The notes under the pieces were generated by a model, which had not been told where the DNA came from, did not search any database, and saw nothing but the letters and a program-made list of their open reading frames with translations. A DNA stretch of 64,000 nucleotides from Propioniciclava sinopodophylli (lineage in GTDB: Bacteria; Actinomycetota; Actinomycetes; Propionibacteriales; Propionibacteriaceae): positions 372,001-436,000 of the forward strand of contig NZ_SDMQ01000001.1 of assembly GCF_004324755.1 (NCBI RefSeq), in the 5' to 3' direction. This document shows positions 46,200 to 54,803 of the stretch, piece by piece. The position numbers and the translations under genes were made by a program. How positions within the stretch are numbered: position 1 is the first letter of the stretch; the number at the start of each line of letters is the position of its first letter.

Positions 46200-47012
46200 A
46201 TGCCTGCTTACGTGGAGCCGGACCCGTTCCATCCGGGGGCCTTCCGCGTGGTGGCGGGCGACACCGCCCAGTCCTGGGTGGACCCCGCCGACCCGTTGCG
46301 GATCGAGTTCGAGTACGTCCAGCGCGTCGTCGAGGCGCTGGACGCCACGGTGCTGGCCCGTCCGTCCGACGAGCGCGTCCGGGTTGTGCACCTCGGCGGC
46401 GGCGGCCTGACCATCCCGCGGTACGTGGCGGCACGGCGTCCGGGCACCGCGCAGGTGGTGTGCGAGCCGGACGCCGACCTCGTCGAGCAGGTGCGCCGTG
46501 TGATGCCGCTGCCCGCGCGGTCGGGCATCAAGGTGCGGACGGTGGCCGGTCGCGAGGGGCTCGAGGCGATGCCGCCGGACCACATCGACGCTCTGGTGCT
46601 GGACGCCTTCGACGGGCCGCGCGTGCCCGCGTCGCTGGCCACGGGCGAGTTCCTCGCCGAGGTGGCGGCGCGCCGGCGCCGGGGCGGTGTGTTCATCGCC
46701 AACATCACCGACCGGGCCCCGTTCACCTGGTCGCGACGCTTCGCGGCGGCGGTGCGTGACGTGCACCGGTCGATGCTGGTCAGCGCCGAGACGGCGGTCT
46801 GGAAGGGACGCCGCTTCGGTAACCTGGTCGTGGTCGCGGCGGACGGCCCCCTGCCGGCCACCGAGCTCTCCCGGCAGGCCGCCCGGGCGGCCTTCCCCTA
46901 CCGTTACCTGGCCGGCCGCGACGTCGTCGACTGGATCGGGGCCGCCACACCCTTCACCGACGAAGACCAGCAGTCCTCACCGGTCCCGAAACGGGGCACT
47001 TGGTTCAGCTGA
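46200..47012 (+). CDS. Spermidine synthase-like methyltransferase-fold protein
   Basis: 270 aa. A Rossmann-fold motif VVHLGGGGLTIPRYVAARRPG (about residues 63-83) followed by CEPDADLVEQVRRVMPL and IDALVLDAFDG matches the spermidine-synthase-like family. The polyamine-synthase active-site residues are not all recognisable, so true aminopropyl transfer is doubtful. TAGCGT lies seven bases before ATG 46200, a leaderless start. Confidence 0.8.
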   Translation: MPAYVEPDPFHPGAFRVVAGDTAQSWVDPADPLRIEFEYVQRVVEALDATVLARPSDERVRVVHLGGGGLTIPRYVAARRPGTAQVVCEPDADLVEQVRRVMPLPARSGIKVRTVAGREGLEAMPPDHIDALVLDAFDGPRVPASLATGEFLAEVAARRRRGGVFIANITDRAPFTWSRRFAAAVRDVHRSMLVSAETAVWKGRRFGNLVVVAADGPLPATELSRQAARAAFPYRYLAGRDVVDWIGAATPFTDEDQQSSPVPKRGTWFS

Positions 47013-47016
47013 AGGC

Positions 47017-47056
47017 AAGCCCTCGGCGGATCGAACCCAAGCCCTCGGCGGATCAC
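47017..47056. repeat. 22-bp repeat, family C (two units)
   Basis: AAGCCCTCGGCGGATC starts at 47017 and 47039, exactly 22 bp apart, with GAACCC between. Five bases after the preceding stop. Confidence 0.85.
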
Positions 47057-47112
47057 GGGCCCTCGTGAGGTCGGGACGGTTCGTGCCCGCGTGTCCTGAC
47101 ATACTGGGCGGC

Positions 47113-47808
47113 ATGTCCGCCGGCACCGCCCCCCGACGCGCTGCGACCGAACCGCGGCCGCGCAAGGGGCGCGGCCTGACGATCGCGGGGGTCGTCCTGC
47201 TCGTGCTCGGGCTGGGCGCGCTCGCCTGGTCCAGTTACGACCTGTTCTGGAACCCGCTGGTCGACCCGCAGGTCGCCTCCGCGCAGGCGGCCGACCTGCG
47301 GCAGCAGTGGGAGGCCGAGCCCGAGGCGTCCGAGAGCGCCGGCCCGGTGGAGCCCGCGCGGCCGCTGCCCGGGGACGCGGTGGCACTCCTGCGCATCCCG
47401 ACGTTCGGGGACGCCTTCGAGCAGCCGGTGCTGGCCGGCACCGACCAGCCCACCCTGAAGAAGGGCCTGGGCTGGTACGACGGCACGGCCGCACCGGGCG
47501 AGGTGGGCAACTTCGCCGTGGCGGGCCACCGCGGTGCGACCGGCCCGTTCGCGCCGATCATGGATCTCGGCGCGGGCGACCAGGTCGTCGTCGAGACACG
47601 CGATGCGGTGTACACCTACGAGCTCACCAACAACCCCGCCGAGATGACGGTCAAGGACACCGACACGTGGGTGATCCAGCCCGTGCCCGGCCAGCCCGAG
47701 GTGCGGCCGACCGAGGCGCTGATCACGCTGACGACGTGTCAGGACCTGTTCCGCTCGCCCGACCGCACCATCGCGTTCGGCAAGCTGGTCGACACCCGGT
47801 CCAAGTGA
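47113..47808 (+). CDS. Class E sortase
   Basis: 231 aa. An N-terminal membrane anchor (LTIAGVVLLVLGLGALAW, about residues 22-40) precedes an extracellular sortase domain with catalytic His in VAGHRGATG (about 138), Cys in TLTTCQ (about 209) and Arg in SPDRTIAFG. Class E sortases of actinobacteria attach LAxTG-type proteins or assemble pili. No sorting-signal substrate is adjacent. CATACT lies seven bases before ATG 47113. Confidence 0.9.
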   Translation: MSAGTAPRRAATEPRPRKGRGLTIAGVVLLVLGLGALAWSSYDLFWNPLVDPQVASAQAADLRQQWEAEPEASESAGPVEPARPLPGDAVALLRIPTFGDAFEQPVLAGTDQPTLKKGLGWYDGTAAPGEVGNFAVAGHRGATGPFAPIMDLGAGDQVVVETRDAVYTYELTNNPAEMTVKDTDTWVIQPVPGQPEVRPTEALITLTTCQDLFRSPDRTIAFGKLVDTRSK

Positions 47809-47851
47809 ACGGACGCCGTGGGTGCGGCGCCCTGCCCCTAGGCTTCGGGTC

Positions 47852-48394
47852 ATGGCCGACCGCGAAGACCTCATCCAGCACATCCTCGACCTCGCCGTGG
47901 TGCACGGGAAGGTCACGCTGGCGTCCGGCAAGGAGGCCGACTACTACGTCGACCTGCGCCGCGTCACGTTGGACGGCGCCGCAGCCCCGGTGGTCGGACG
48001 CGTGATGCGCGACCTGACCGCCGACTGGGACTTCGAGGCCGCAGGCGGGCTGACGCTCGGGGCGGACCCGGTGGCGGTGGCCATGCTGCACGCGGCCGCC
48101 GCGGAGGGGCAGCGGCTGGACGCGTTCGTGGTGCGCAAGGAATCGAAGGCCCACGGCCTGCAGCGTCGCATCGAGGGCACCGAGGTGGCCGGTCTCCGGG
48201 TGCTCGTCGTCGAGGACACCTCGACGACCGGAGGCTCCGTGATGCAGGCCGTCGAGGCCGTGCAGGAGGCCGGCGGGATCGTCGCCGGGGTGGTCACGAT
48301 CGTGGACCGCAACACGGGCGTCCGCGAGCGGATCGAGGCCGCAGGGCTGCCGTACCGCTACGCCGTCGGCCTCGGTGATCTCGGTTTGTCTTGA
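47852..48394 (+). CDS. pyrE: Orotate phosphoribosyltransferase
   Basis: 180 aa. It converts orotate and PRPP to OMP in pyrimidine synthesis. The PRPP-binding motif VLVVEDTSTTGGS lies at about residues 115-127, with KVTLASGKEADYYVDLRRVTLD at the N-terminus. TAGGCT is seven bases before ATG 47852, supporting this start. Other pyr genes are not in the window. Confidence 0.94.
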   Translation: MADREDLIQHILDLAVVHGKVTLASGKEADYYVDLRRVTLDGAAAPVVGRVMRDLTADWDFEAAGGLTLGADPVAVAMLHAAAAEGQRLDAFVVRKESKAHGLQRRIEGTEVAGLRVLVVEDTSTTGGSVMQAVEAVQEAGGIVAGVVTIVDRNTGVRERIEAAGLPYRYAVGLGDLGLS

Positions 48395-48415
48395 TCGCCC
48401 GCTAGGGTTGGCGCC

Positions 48416-49204
48416 ATGGAATGGATCGCCATCCCCCTCATCATCGTCCTGCTCGTCGTCGTCGGCGGCGTCGCCTGGGCGGTCGGCGCCTACAACGGCT
48501 TCGTGAAGCAACGCAACCTCATCCAGGAGTCCTGGCGCCAGGTTGATGTCGAGCTCAACCGTCGTTACGAGCTCATCCCCAACCTCGTCGAGACCGTGCG
48601 TGCCTTCGCGGGCCACGAGCGCAACACGCTCGAGGGCATCGTCCGTCTGCGCCAGCAGGCCCAGCAGCTCTCGTCTGCCGAGCGGGGGGACGCCCCGACC
48701 GCCGAGCGCGCCGCGGTTGAGGAGCAGCTGACCCAGCAGGTCCGCGGCCTCATGGTGCAGGTGGAGGCGTACCCCGAGCTCAAGAGCAACCAGAACTTCC
48801 TGGAGCTCCAGCGCCAGCTGGCCGAGACCGAGGACCGGATCGCCGCCGGCCGCCGCTACTACAACGCGAACGTGCGCAACTACAACACGCGCATCGAGTC
48901 GGTGCCGACGAACTTCATCGCGAGCTCGTTCAACTTCCAGAAGGCGACCTACTTCGAGGTCAACGACGCCGAGGTGCGTCGTGCGCCCGACGTGAGCTTC
49001 GGCGAGATCTCGTACCGCGGCGACGCCCCCGAGCAGCCGCGCTCCGCGGCGCCGGTCGAGTCGTCGAGCCCGAACGAGCTGCCCAACCCGCAGGCCGGCC
49101 GCGAGTCGGCACCCGGGCTGTCGTTCGACCAGCGGCCCGAGGCCCAGCCCGTCGATCGCCCCGAAGGCGAGGGCTACCAGCCGCCGAACTACAACCGTCC
49201 CTGA
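48416..49204 (+). CDS. LemA family protein
   Basis: 262 aa. One N-terminal membrane helix (IPLIIVLLVVVGGVAWAVGAYNGFV) with the conserved YN..V motif is followed by a long helical extracytoplasmic LemA domain (RRYELIPNLVETVR, ENPELKSN-like YPELKSNQNF). The last 80 residues are a Pro/Glu-rich low-complexity tail. Function of LemA is unknown. TAGGGT lies seven bases before the ATG, so leaderless. Confidence 0.92.
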   Translation: MEWIAIPLIIVLLVVVGGVAWAVGAYNGFVKQRNLIQESWRQVDVELNRRYELIPNLVETVRAFAGHERNTLEGIVRLRQQAQQLSSAERGDAPTAERAAVEEQLTQQVRGLMVQVEAYPELKSNQNFLELQRQLAETEDRIAAGRRYYNANVRNYNTRIESVPTNFIASSFNFQKATYFEVNDAEVRRAPDVSFGEISYRGDAPEQPRSAAPVESSSPNELPNPQAGRESAPGLSFDQRPEAQPVDRPEGEGYQPPNYNRP

Positions 49205-49215
49205 TCCGCTCGCGA

Positions 49216-49251
49216 ACGCCCGGCCCCTGTGGGCCGGGCGTTCTGCTTTGG
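49216..49251 (+). terminator. Rho-independent-like terminator after lemA
   Basis: An 11-bp perfect stem ACGCCCGGCCC with loop CTGT is followed by TCTGCTTTGG, giving a modest U-rich tail. Confidence 0.85.
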
Positions 49252-49254
49252 TCG

Positions 49255-49500
49255 GACGCGGTGCGTGCCGGGTCGGGCTCTGGGCCCGGGGGGCCGGGGC
49301 TCGACGAGGTCGTCGGGCAGGTCGCCCGAGCCGGACGTCATCTCCGAGAGGTCGATCTCCTCCATCTGGAGGTAGCTGGTCTCGAACGCCGGGACAGCGG
49401 CGCGCCCACGCCCGAGGCCAGGCCGCACAGCAGCGAGAGGGCCAGCGCGATGCCCCAACGCGGGTGGAGGTGGTGCTCCTGCTAACGGGGTGAGGCCAGC
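49255..49500 (-). pseudogene. Possible remnant of a membrane-protein gene
   Basis: The 304-base gap between lemA and the MarR gene shows, on the minus strand, a coding-like piece LHPRWGIALALSLLCGLASG and, in another frame, AVPAFETSYLQMEEIDLSEMTSGSGDLPDDL. Together they look like the helix and tail of a lost protein joined by a frameshift. No complete ORF exists and no family is assigned. Confidence 0.3.
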
Positions 49501-49508
49501 ACGACGTT

Positions 49509-50033
49509 TCAGTGGCTGAAGTATTCGCCCGTTGTGCTGGTCGGGCTCGGCGGGGCCTCGTGGATCAGTCCCCGGTGGAAGTGGTCCAGCGACGCGTTCA
49601 CGTCGTGCAGGAAGCGCAGACAGGTGGCCAGGTCGTCCTCCGAGTAGGACGCCATCGCCTCGGCGTGGGCCTGGCCCAGCGGGCCGAAAAAGGCACCGGC
49701 GACTTCGCGCCCGTGGTCGCCGAACCGCAGCAGGACGCGGCGGCGGTCGGTCGGGTCCGTGTCCCGGTGCACGTGGCCGGACGCCGTGAGCCGGTCGACC
49801 AGGTAGGTCACGGCGGCGGGGGAGACCTGCAGCTGGTCGGCCAGCTGGCGGGCGGTCAGGGGCTGCCCGGCGCGCTCGGCGCGGTGGATCGCCGTCAGCG
49901 CCCGGAAGTCGGTGGTGTGGAGGTCGTGCTGGCTGGCGAAGGCCGTCCCGATGCGGTCGGACGCCAGCGCCAACACCTGCACCTGCGACACGAGGGCCGC
50001 GATCAACTGCGCGCGTGCGGGGGCCTCGGTCAT
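49509..50033 (-). CDS. MarR family transcriptional regulator
   Basis: 174 aa. A winged HTH at residues about 60-110 (LTARQLADQLQVSPAAVTYLVDRLTASGHV, wing RDTDPTDRRRVLLRF) is flanked by dimerisation helices. TACGAT lies six bases before ATG 50033, leaderless. Divergent from an efflux pump with 61 bases between starts, so it probably represses the pump and itself. Confidence 0.93.
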   Translation of the reverse strand: MTEAPARAQLIAALVSQVQVLALASDRIGTAFASQHDLHTTDFRALTAIHRAERAGQPLTARQLADQLQVSPAAVTYLVDRLTASGHVHRDTDPTDRRRVLLRFGDHGREVAGAFFGPLGQAHAEAMASYSEDDLATCLRFLHDVNASLDHFHRGLIHEAPPSPTSTTGEYFSH

Positions 50034-50094
50034 GGGCGCATCGTACCCCGGGCCCCTTCGGGAGCTGTCCCCGGCGGGGAGTATGGTCCGCTAC

Positions 50095-52146
50095 GTGACG
50101 CAAGCCCCCGAGGAGTTCGACTTCGCGAAGATCCGCTGGATCTACTTCGGCCTGATGATCGGCATGTTCACGTCCTCGATCAGCCAGACGATCGTCAGCC
50201 CCGCGATCCCGCGCATCATCGCCGACCTCGGCGGCGTCGAGTACTACTCGTGGCTCTCCACCATCGTCATGCTGGTCATGACCATCGTGACGCCCATCAG
50301 CGGCAAGTTGGCCGACATGTTCGGCCGCAAGCGGTTCTATGCGCTGGGGCTCATCATCTTCATGCTGGGCAACGTCCTGTCGGGCATCGCGCAGAGCTTC
50401 ACGTGGCTGGTGGCGGCGCGCGCCGTCCAGGGCATGGGCATGGGCATCCTGATGCCGCTGTCGCAGACGATCCTCGGCGACATCATCCCGCCCCGCCAGC
50501 GCGGCAAGTACGCCGGCTACATGGGCGCCCTGATGGGCGCCTCGCAGGTGGCGGGCCCCCTCATCGGCGGCTTCATCACCGACGTGTCGACGTGGCGGTG
50601 GCTCTTCTACGTCAACCTGCCCGTCGGCTTCCTCGCGCTGTTCCTCGTCGTCCGGTTCATGAATATCCCCGAACTGGACATCCCGCGCCGCGTCGACCAC
50701 GCCGGCATCGCCACCATGACCATCGGCGTGAGCGCCGGGCTGCTCGGCATCAGCCTGGGCGGCACCCGCGGCTGGCTCGATCCGCTGGTGCTGGTCCTGC
50801 TCGGGGTGGGGGTGGTGTTCCTCGTCGCGTTCGTCCTCGTCGAGCGCAGGGCGCCCGAGCCGATCGTGCCGCTGTCGCTGTTCCGCAACTCGATCTTCAC
50901 GTGGTCGGTCATCGCCGGCAGCCTCATGAACATGGCCCTGATGATGCTCATCATCTACACGCCGGTGTACGCCCAGGGCGTGCTGGGGGTGTCTGCCACG
51001 GCGTCCGGCGCGATCCTGATCCCGATGAACGTGGGCCTGTTCGCCATGGGCATCGTCATCGGGAACCTCACCACCCGGACGGGGCGGTACAAGTCCTTCG
51101 CGGTGGCGGGCGTCGTGCTGATGACGATCGCATCCGTCCTGCTACTGCGGCTGGACGCCCGCTCGACCCCGCTCGAGCTCACGCTCTACACGACCCTGAT
51201 GGGGCTCGGCGTGGGCATGTCGTTCCAGATCTACACGCTGACCGTGCAGAACGCCGTCCAGCGCCGCGACCTCGGCCCCGCGACGTCCTCGCTGCAGTTC
51301 TTCCGCAGCATCGCCAACACCATGGGCACCGCGATTGCCGGCACCCTGATGACCTCCCAGCTGGTCACGAGCATGAAGTGGCGGATGACGCCGGAGGCGA
51401 TCCGCGACACCCCGGCCGGCGGGCTCGACCCCAACGCGGTGCTCAACCCCGCGGCGATGCAGGGGCTGCCCGAGGCGGTGGCGCTCGTGCTGCGGCTGTC
51501 GCTGGCCGACGCCATGCAGGCGATCTACGCCGTCCTGCCGTGGCTGAGCCTGGCGGTGCTGGCGACCACGCTGGCGATCCGGGCGATCCCGCTGCGCGAC
51601 TCGTTCACCCCCGACGAGCCGGCGCACTCCACCAGCCTCAGCGTCGCGGACCCGTCCATGCTCACGCTTTCACCGGAGGAGCACCACGCCCGCAACAAGG
51701 AGCGGATGGTTGCGGCCCACCTCGTCCTGCTCGCCGACCAGGTGGACCGGCCCGAGAACGAGATCCTGCGCGCCGCCCTGGCCGAGTTCGGTGGGGGAGA
51801 CCTCGAGCGGGGCCGTCAGTTGCTGCGCTCGACGTCCACGATGCTGCTCGCGGAAGACCCGGCCGTCATCGACGAGCACGAGTCGTTTGCTGTCGAGCTC
51901 TCCAAGCGCGGCCAGCCGCAGAAGATGCTGAGCGACGGTCTGACCGCCCGCCTGCACCGCGTGGCCGAGCGGGTCGCGGAGCAGGCCGAGCAGGCGCCGT
52001 CGGAGAACCCGACCAGGCCGCGCATCGGGTTGGTCGACGGTCTGGACGCCCAGGCCCTGCAGCGGGCGATGTGGATGCTCGACTCGGCGCTGGTGGCCGA
52101 CTTCGCCTCCCGCCGGTGGGCGGGCGAGACCGAGCCTGAAGGCTGA
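50095..52146 (+). CDS. MFS drug efflux transporter (DHA2, EmrB/QacA type) with C-terminal extension
   Basis: 683 aa. Fourteen membrane helices span residues about 10-510 (GKLADMFGRKRFY is the MFS motif A; GPLIGGFITDVSTWRWLFYVNLP is motif C/14-helix family specific). A soluble C-terminal extension of about 170 residues follows, predicted helical, unusual for the family. I chose GTG 50095 because TATGGT at 50082-50087 is a -10 hexamer whose start would fall at this codon; the ATG at 50083 lies within it. Regulated probably by the divergent MarR. Confidence 0.9.
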   Translation: MTQAPEEFDFAKIRWIYFGLMIGMFTSSISQTIVSPAIPRIIADLGGVEYYSWLSTIVMLVMTIVTPISGKLADMFGRKRFYALGLIIFMLGNVLSGIAQSFTWLVAARAVQGMGMGILMPLSQTILGDIIPPRQRGKYAGYMGALMGASQVAGPLIGGFITDVSTWRWLFYVNLPVGFLALFLVVRFMNIPELDIPRRVDHAGIATMTIGVSAGLLGISLGGTRGWLDPLVLVLLGVGVVFLVAFVLVERRAPEPIVPLSLFRNSIFTWSVIAGSLMNMALMMLIIYTPVYAQGVLGVSATASGAILIPMNVGLFAMGIVIGNLTTRTGRYKSFAVAGVVLMTIASVLLLRLDARSTPLELTLYTTLMGLGVGMSFQIYTLTVQNAVQRRDLGPATSSLQFFRSIANTMGTAIAGTLMTSQLVTSMKWRMTPEAIRDTPAGGLDPNAVLNPAAMQGLPEAVALVLRLSLADAMQAIYAVLPWLSLAVLATTLAIRAIPLRDSFTPDEPAHSTSLSVADPSMLTLSPEEHHARNKERMVAAHLVLLADQVDRPENEILRAALAEFGGGDLERGRQLLRSTSTMLLAEDPAVIDEHESFAVELSKRGQPQKMLSDGLTARLHRVAERVAEQAEQAPSENPTRPRIGLVDGLDAQALQRAMWMLDSALVADFASRRWAGETEPEG

Positions 52147-53082
52147 TCAGCCCGCGTCGATGGCGTCGCGCTCGGAGGCGTAGCGGTCCTCGACCTTGGA
52201 GAACAGCCACGAGGCCAGCACACCGAGGGCCAACATGACCGCGCAGGACGCGAGGAAGGCGCCCATGCCGAGACCGGACTTCTCGATGGCGTCCGGGGCG
52301 AACACGACGGTCGGGAAGATTGCGAGCGACGAGCCGGCGACCATGCCCAAGATGAAGTGGTACATGCCCGCGTAGTGCCGTTCGAACCCCCAGTTGGCCG
52401 CCTTGGCGAACAGCACGACGCACAGCACGAGGCCGATGCCGAGCGGGATGAAGACGGACGGGTCGAAGTCCTTGATGCCCTCGGCCATCTTGTCGTAGAG
52501 GCCGAAGTAGATGAGGAAGTTGGACGGGCTCATGCCGGGCACGATCACGCCGAGGCCGATCAGGGCGCCGGAGCCGAGCCACACCGGGATGCTGGGCGGC
52601 ACCTGCAGGTTCAGGCCGCCGCCGGCCAGCATGATCGCGAAGATGACCGCGACCGAGACGGCGAGGATGACCCAGTGTTTGGCGGCGCGACCCTTCTTGC
52701 CGGCCTGGCGCCACAGGCTGGGGAACGTGCCGATGACGAAGCCGATGAACAGGCAGACGAACGCCGCCTCGTAGCGTCCGAACGCGGCGGCGACCACGAT
52801 CGAGAACAGGACGACGCCGATGATGCCGCCGATGCCGACGGGCAGAAAGTACTTCACCTGGCGCACGAAGTTCTTGAGGGGGTTGGCCAGGAACTTGATC
52901 AGCGGGTCGTAGATCTTGAAGATCACGGCCAGCACGCCGCCGGACAGGCCGGGGAGGATGAAGCCGACGCCCACGGCGATGCCCTTGAGCAGCCGGACCA
53001 GCCACGCGCCCACGCTGTCGGGGGCGTGGAGATCGGTCGCGTCGGGGGCGTCGGGGCGGATCGGGGTGTCGTCGGTCGTCAT
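52147..53082 (-). CDS. DUF368 family membrane protein (polyprenyl-phosphate flippase type, PopT)
   Basis: 311 aa with about nine membrane helices. The repeated motifs ILPGLSGGVLAV and VIVPGMSPSNFLIYFGLYDKM are diagnostic of DUF368, recently linked to undecaprenyl-phosphate translocation across the membrane. The stop abuts the efflux-pump stop so that both share the palindrome TGATCA. GGGAGAG precedes ATG 53082. Confidence 0.9.
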   Translation of the reverse strand: MTTDDTPIRPDAPDATDLHAPDSVGAWLVRLLKGIAVGVGFILPGLSGGVLAVIFKIYDPLIKFLANPLKNFVRQVKYFLPVGIGGIIGVVLFSIVVAAAFGRYEAAFVCLFIGFVIGTFPSLWRQAGKKGRAAKHWVILAVSVAVIFAIMLAGGGLNLQVPPSIPVWLGSGALIGLGVIVPGMSPSNFLIYFGLYDKMAEGIKDFDPSVFIPLGIGLVLCVVLFAKAANWGFERHYAGMYHFILGMVAGSSLAIFPTVVFAPDAIEKSGLGMGAFLASCAVMLALGVLASWLFSKVEDRYASERDAIDAG

Positions 53083-53133
53083 GCTTCTCTCCCGGTGGGG
53101 GGCGTGGTCCGCCGTTCAGGCTACCGTGGGCGG

Positions 53134-53793
53134 GTGGATGCCTCCGAACCGGTTGCCGCGGGCGACGCCCCGGACGATCCAACCGCCCCGTCGGTGGGGG
53201 TGGGCCCCCACCCACAGCCCTGGCCGGACGATCCGCGGCTCGACCCCGAACTGCTCGCCGCCGGCGACCGCCGCAACGTGCTCGACGAGTACCGCTACTG
53301 GCGCCTCGAGGCGATCGTGGCCGACCTCGACACCCGGCGCGCGCCGCTGCACGTGGCGATCCAGAACTGGGAGCACGACTTCAACATCGGCTCGGTCGTG
53401 CGCACGGCGAACGCCTTCAACGTGGCCGGGGTGCACATCCTCGGACGCCGGCGCTGGAACCGGCGCGGGGCGATGGTCACCGACCGGTACCTGCACGTCC
53501 ACCACCACGAGACCGTCGCGGGCTTCGTCTCGTGGCTGGCCGGGCGGGGGATCACGCCCGTCGGCGTGGACAACCTGCCGGGGTCGGTTCCGCTCGAGAC
53601 TGCCGCGCTCCCGCGTGACTGCTGCGTCGTGTTCGGCTCCGAGGGGCCGGGCCTCACCGACGAGGTCGTCGCCGCCTGCGAGAGCGTTGTCGCCATCACC
53701 CAGTACGGCTCGACCCGCTCGATGAACGCCGGCGCCGCTGCTGCGATCGCGATGTACCACTGGGCGCTGCAGCACGCCGGGGGTAAGCCCTAG
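53134..53793 (+). CDS. TrmH family RNA methyltransferase (SPOUT)
   Basis: 219 aa. The three SPOUT motifs are clear: motif 1 NIGSVVRTANAF, motif 2 CCVVFGSEGPGL, motif 3 STRSMNAGAAAAIAMY. It transfers a 2'-O-methyl group from SAM to tRNA or rRNA. An extra 50-residue hydrophilic N-terminus precedes the domain. The GTG start at 53134 has TACCGT six bases upstream. The stop is TAG. Confidence 0.92.
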   Translation: MDASEPVAAGDAPDDPTAPSVGVGPHPQPWPDDPRLDPELLAAGDRRNVLDEYRYWRLEAIVADLDTRRAPLHVAIQNWEHDFNIGSVVRTANAFNVAGVHILGRRRWNRRGAMVTDRYLHVHHHETVAGFVSWLAGRGITPVGVDNLPGSVPLETAALPRDCCVVFGSEGPGLTDEVVAACESVVAITQYGSTRSMNAGAAAAIAMYHWALQHAGGKP

Positions 53794-53828
53794 TCCTGCC
53801 TCCTATTGCGTCGCGACGGCCTGAACCC

Positions 53829-53842
53829 AAGCCCTCGGCGGG
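53829..53842. repeat. 22-bp repeat family C, single unit
   Basis: GAACCC followed by AAGCCCTCGGCGG. The rest of the 283-base gap 53794-54076 contains no recognised gene; a stretch reading AAPILDRRARHVGLDMVTV (54000-54056) looks coding but has no start or family. Confidence 0.7.
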
Positions 53843-54076
53843 AGGGGGGCGACCAAGGTACGAGGGGCGACGACCCGGCATCCATAGCGGCGGACGCCGC
53901 GCTGCTGATGGACGCCCCCGCCATGCTGACCTCGCCCTCACCTTCGTCGTGGGCCACCCCTGTCAAGCGCTGACCTTGGAGGTGGGGCATCACGCAGGCC
54001 GCGCCCATCCTCGACCGGCGCGCCCGGCACGTCGGGCTGGACATGGTGACCGTGGGGCCGCGGGTAGAATCGCGCC

Positions 54077-54658
54077 ATGACCCAGCCGCCCGCCCACGCG
54101 CTCGCGCCCGAGGCGTCCCGCGGCTGGTCGCCCCCGCCCCGCGAGGCGCTCGACTACCCGGTCTTCTTCAATCCCGAGCCGGCGGTGGCCCGGTACCAGC
54201 AGTTCCGCAGCGCCATCAAGGGCCGCCTCTTCGGGCTCGTGCTGTCGCTGGTCATCTGGGCCGTCATCGGTTGGTTCAACCGCGACAACCTCGACACCCT
54301 GTTCTGGACGATCTTCGGCATCAGCCTTGCCATCTCCATCGCGCTGCTGGTGCGCATCATCGTGCAGTCGGTGCTCGCGAAGCGTGCGATCGGTCGCTTG
54401 CACGAGGGACTGGCCCTCGGCATCGGCCGGGGCGGGCTCTACCTCGACGACTACCTGTCCTGGGAGGACGTCGACCACCTCGTCGCCGTCCCCGGCGGGT
54501 CGCGCGGCTCGGGGCGCCTCGTCGTGGTCGCGACCAACGGCGCCTGGCGAGAGGTGCCCGTCGATTGGCTCAGCCACACCCCGTCCGCGGTCGACAACGC
54601 CGTGCGTGCGCTGTCGGGCGACCGGCACCACGTCGACCTGCGGCCGCTCGACAACTGA
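54077..54658 (+). CDS. Hypothetical membrane protein, 193 aa (YcxB-like layout)
   Basis: Two adjacent membrane helices at residues about 52-98 (LFGLVLSLVIWAVIGWF and LFWTIFGISLAISIALLVRIIV) are followed by a cytosolic domain with YLSWEDVDHLVAV and EVPVDWL, a layout like YcxB-type proteins. TAGAAT lies six bases before ATG 54077. No function assigned. Confidence 0.78.
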   Translation: MTQPPAHALAPEASRGWSPPPREALDYPVFFNPEPAVARYQQFRSAIKGRLFGLVLSLVIWAVIGWFNRDNLDTLFWTIFGISLAISIALLVRIIVQSVLAKRAIGRLHEGLALGIGRGGLYLDDYLSWEDVDHLVAVPGGSRGSGRLVVVATNGAWREVPVDWLSHTPSAVDNAVRALSGDRHHVDLRPLDN

Positions 54659-54803
54659 CCCTGCCGGCTGTCGAGGGAGCAGGGTGTCCAACACTTGAAC
54701 CTCCGCGTCCATGAGGTGGCCAGGGTCCCCGTGGGGGGAGCGTCCGCGGCAGATATGCGGTTGAATGGTGGTGTTCGAGGAAGCACCCACCAAGGAGTGA
54801 CAG

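Noticed and set aside
46200-47012. Genuine spermidine synthase (speE)
   Set aside because: Only the Rossmann core is clear; the polyamine-binding residues and an adjacent speD are lacking.
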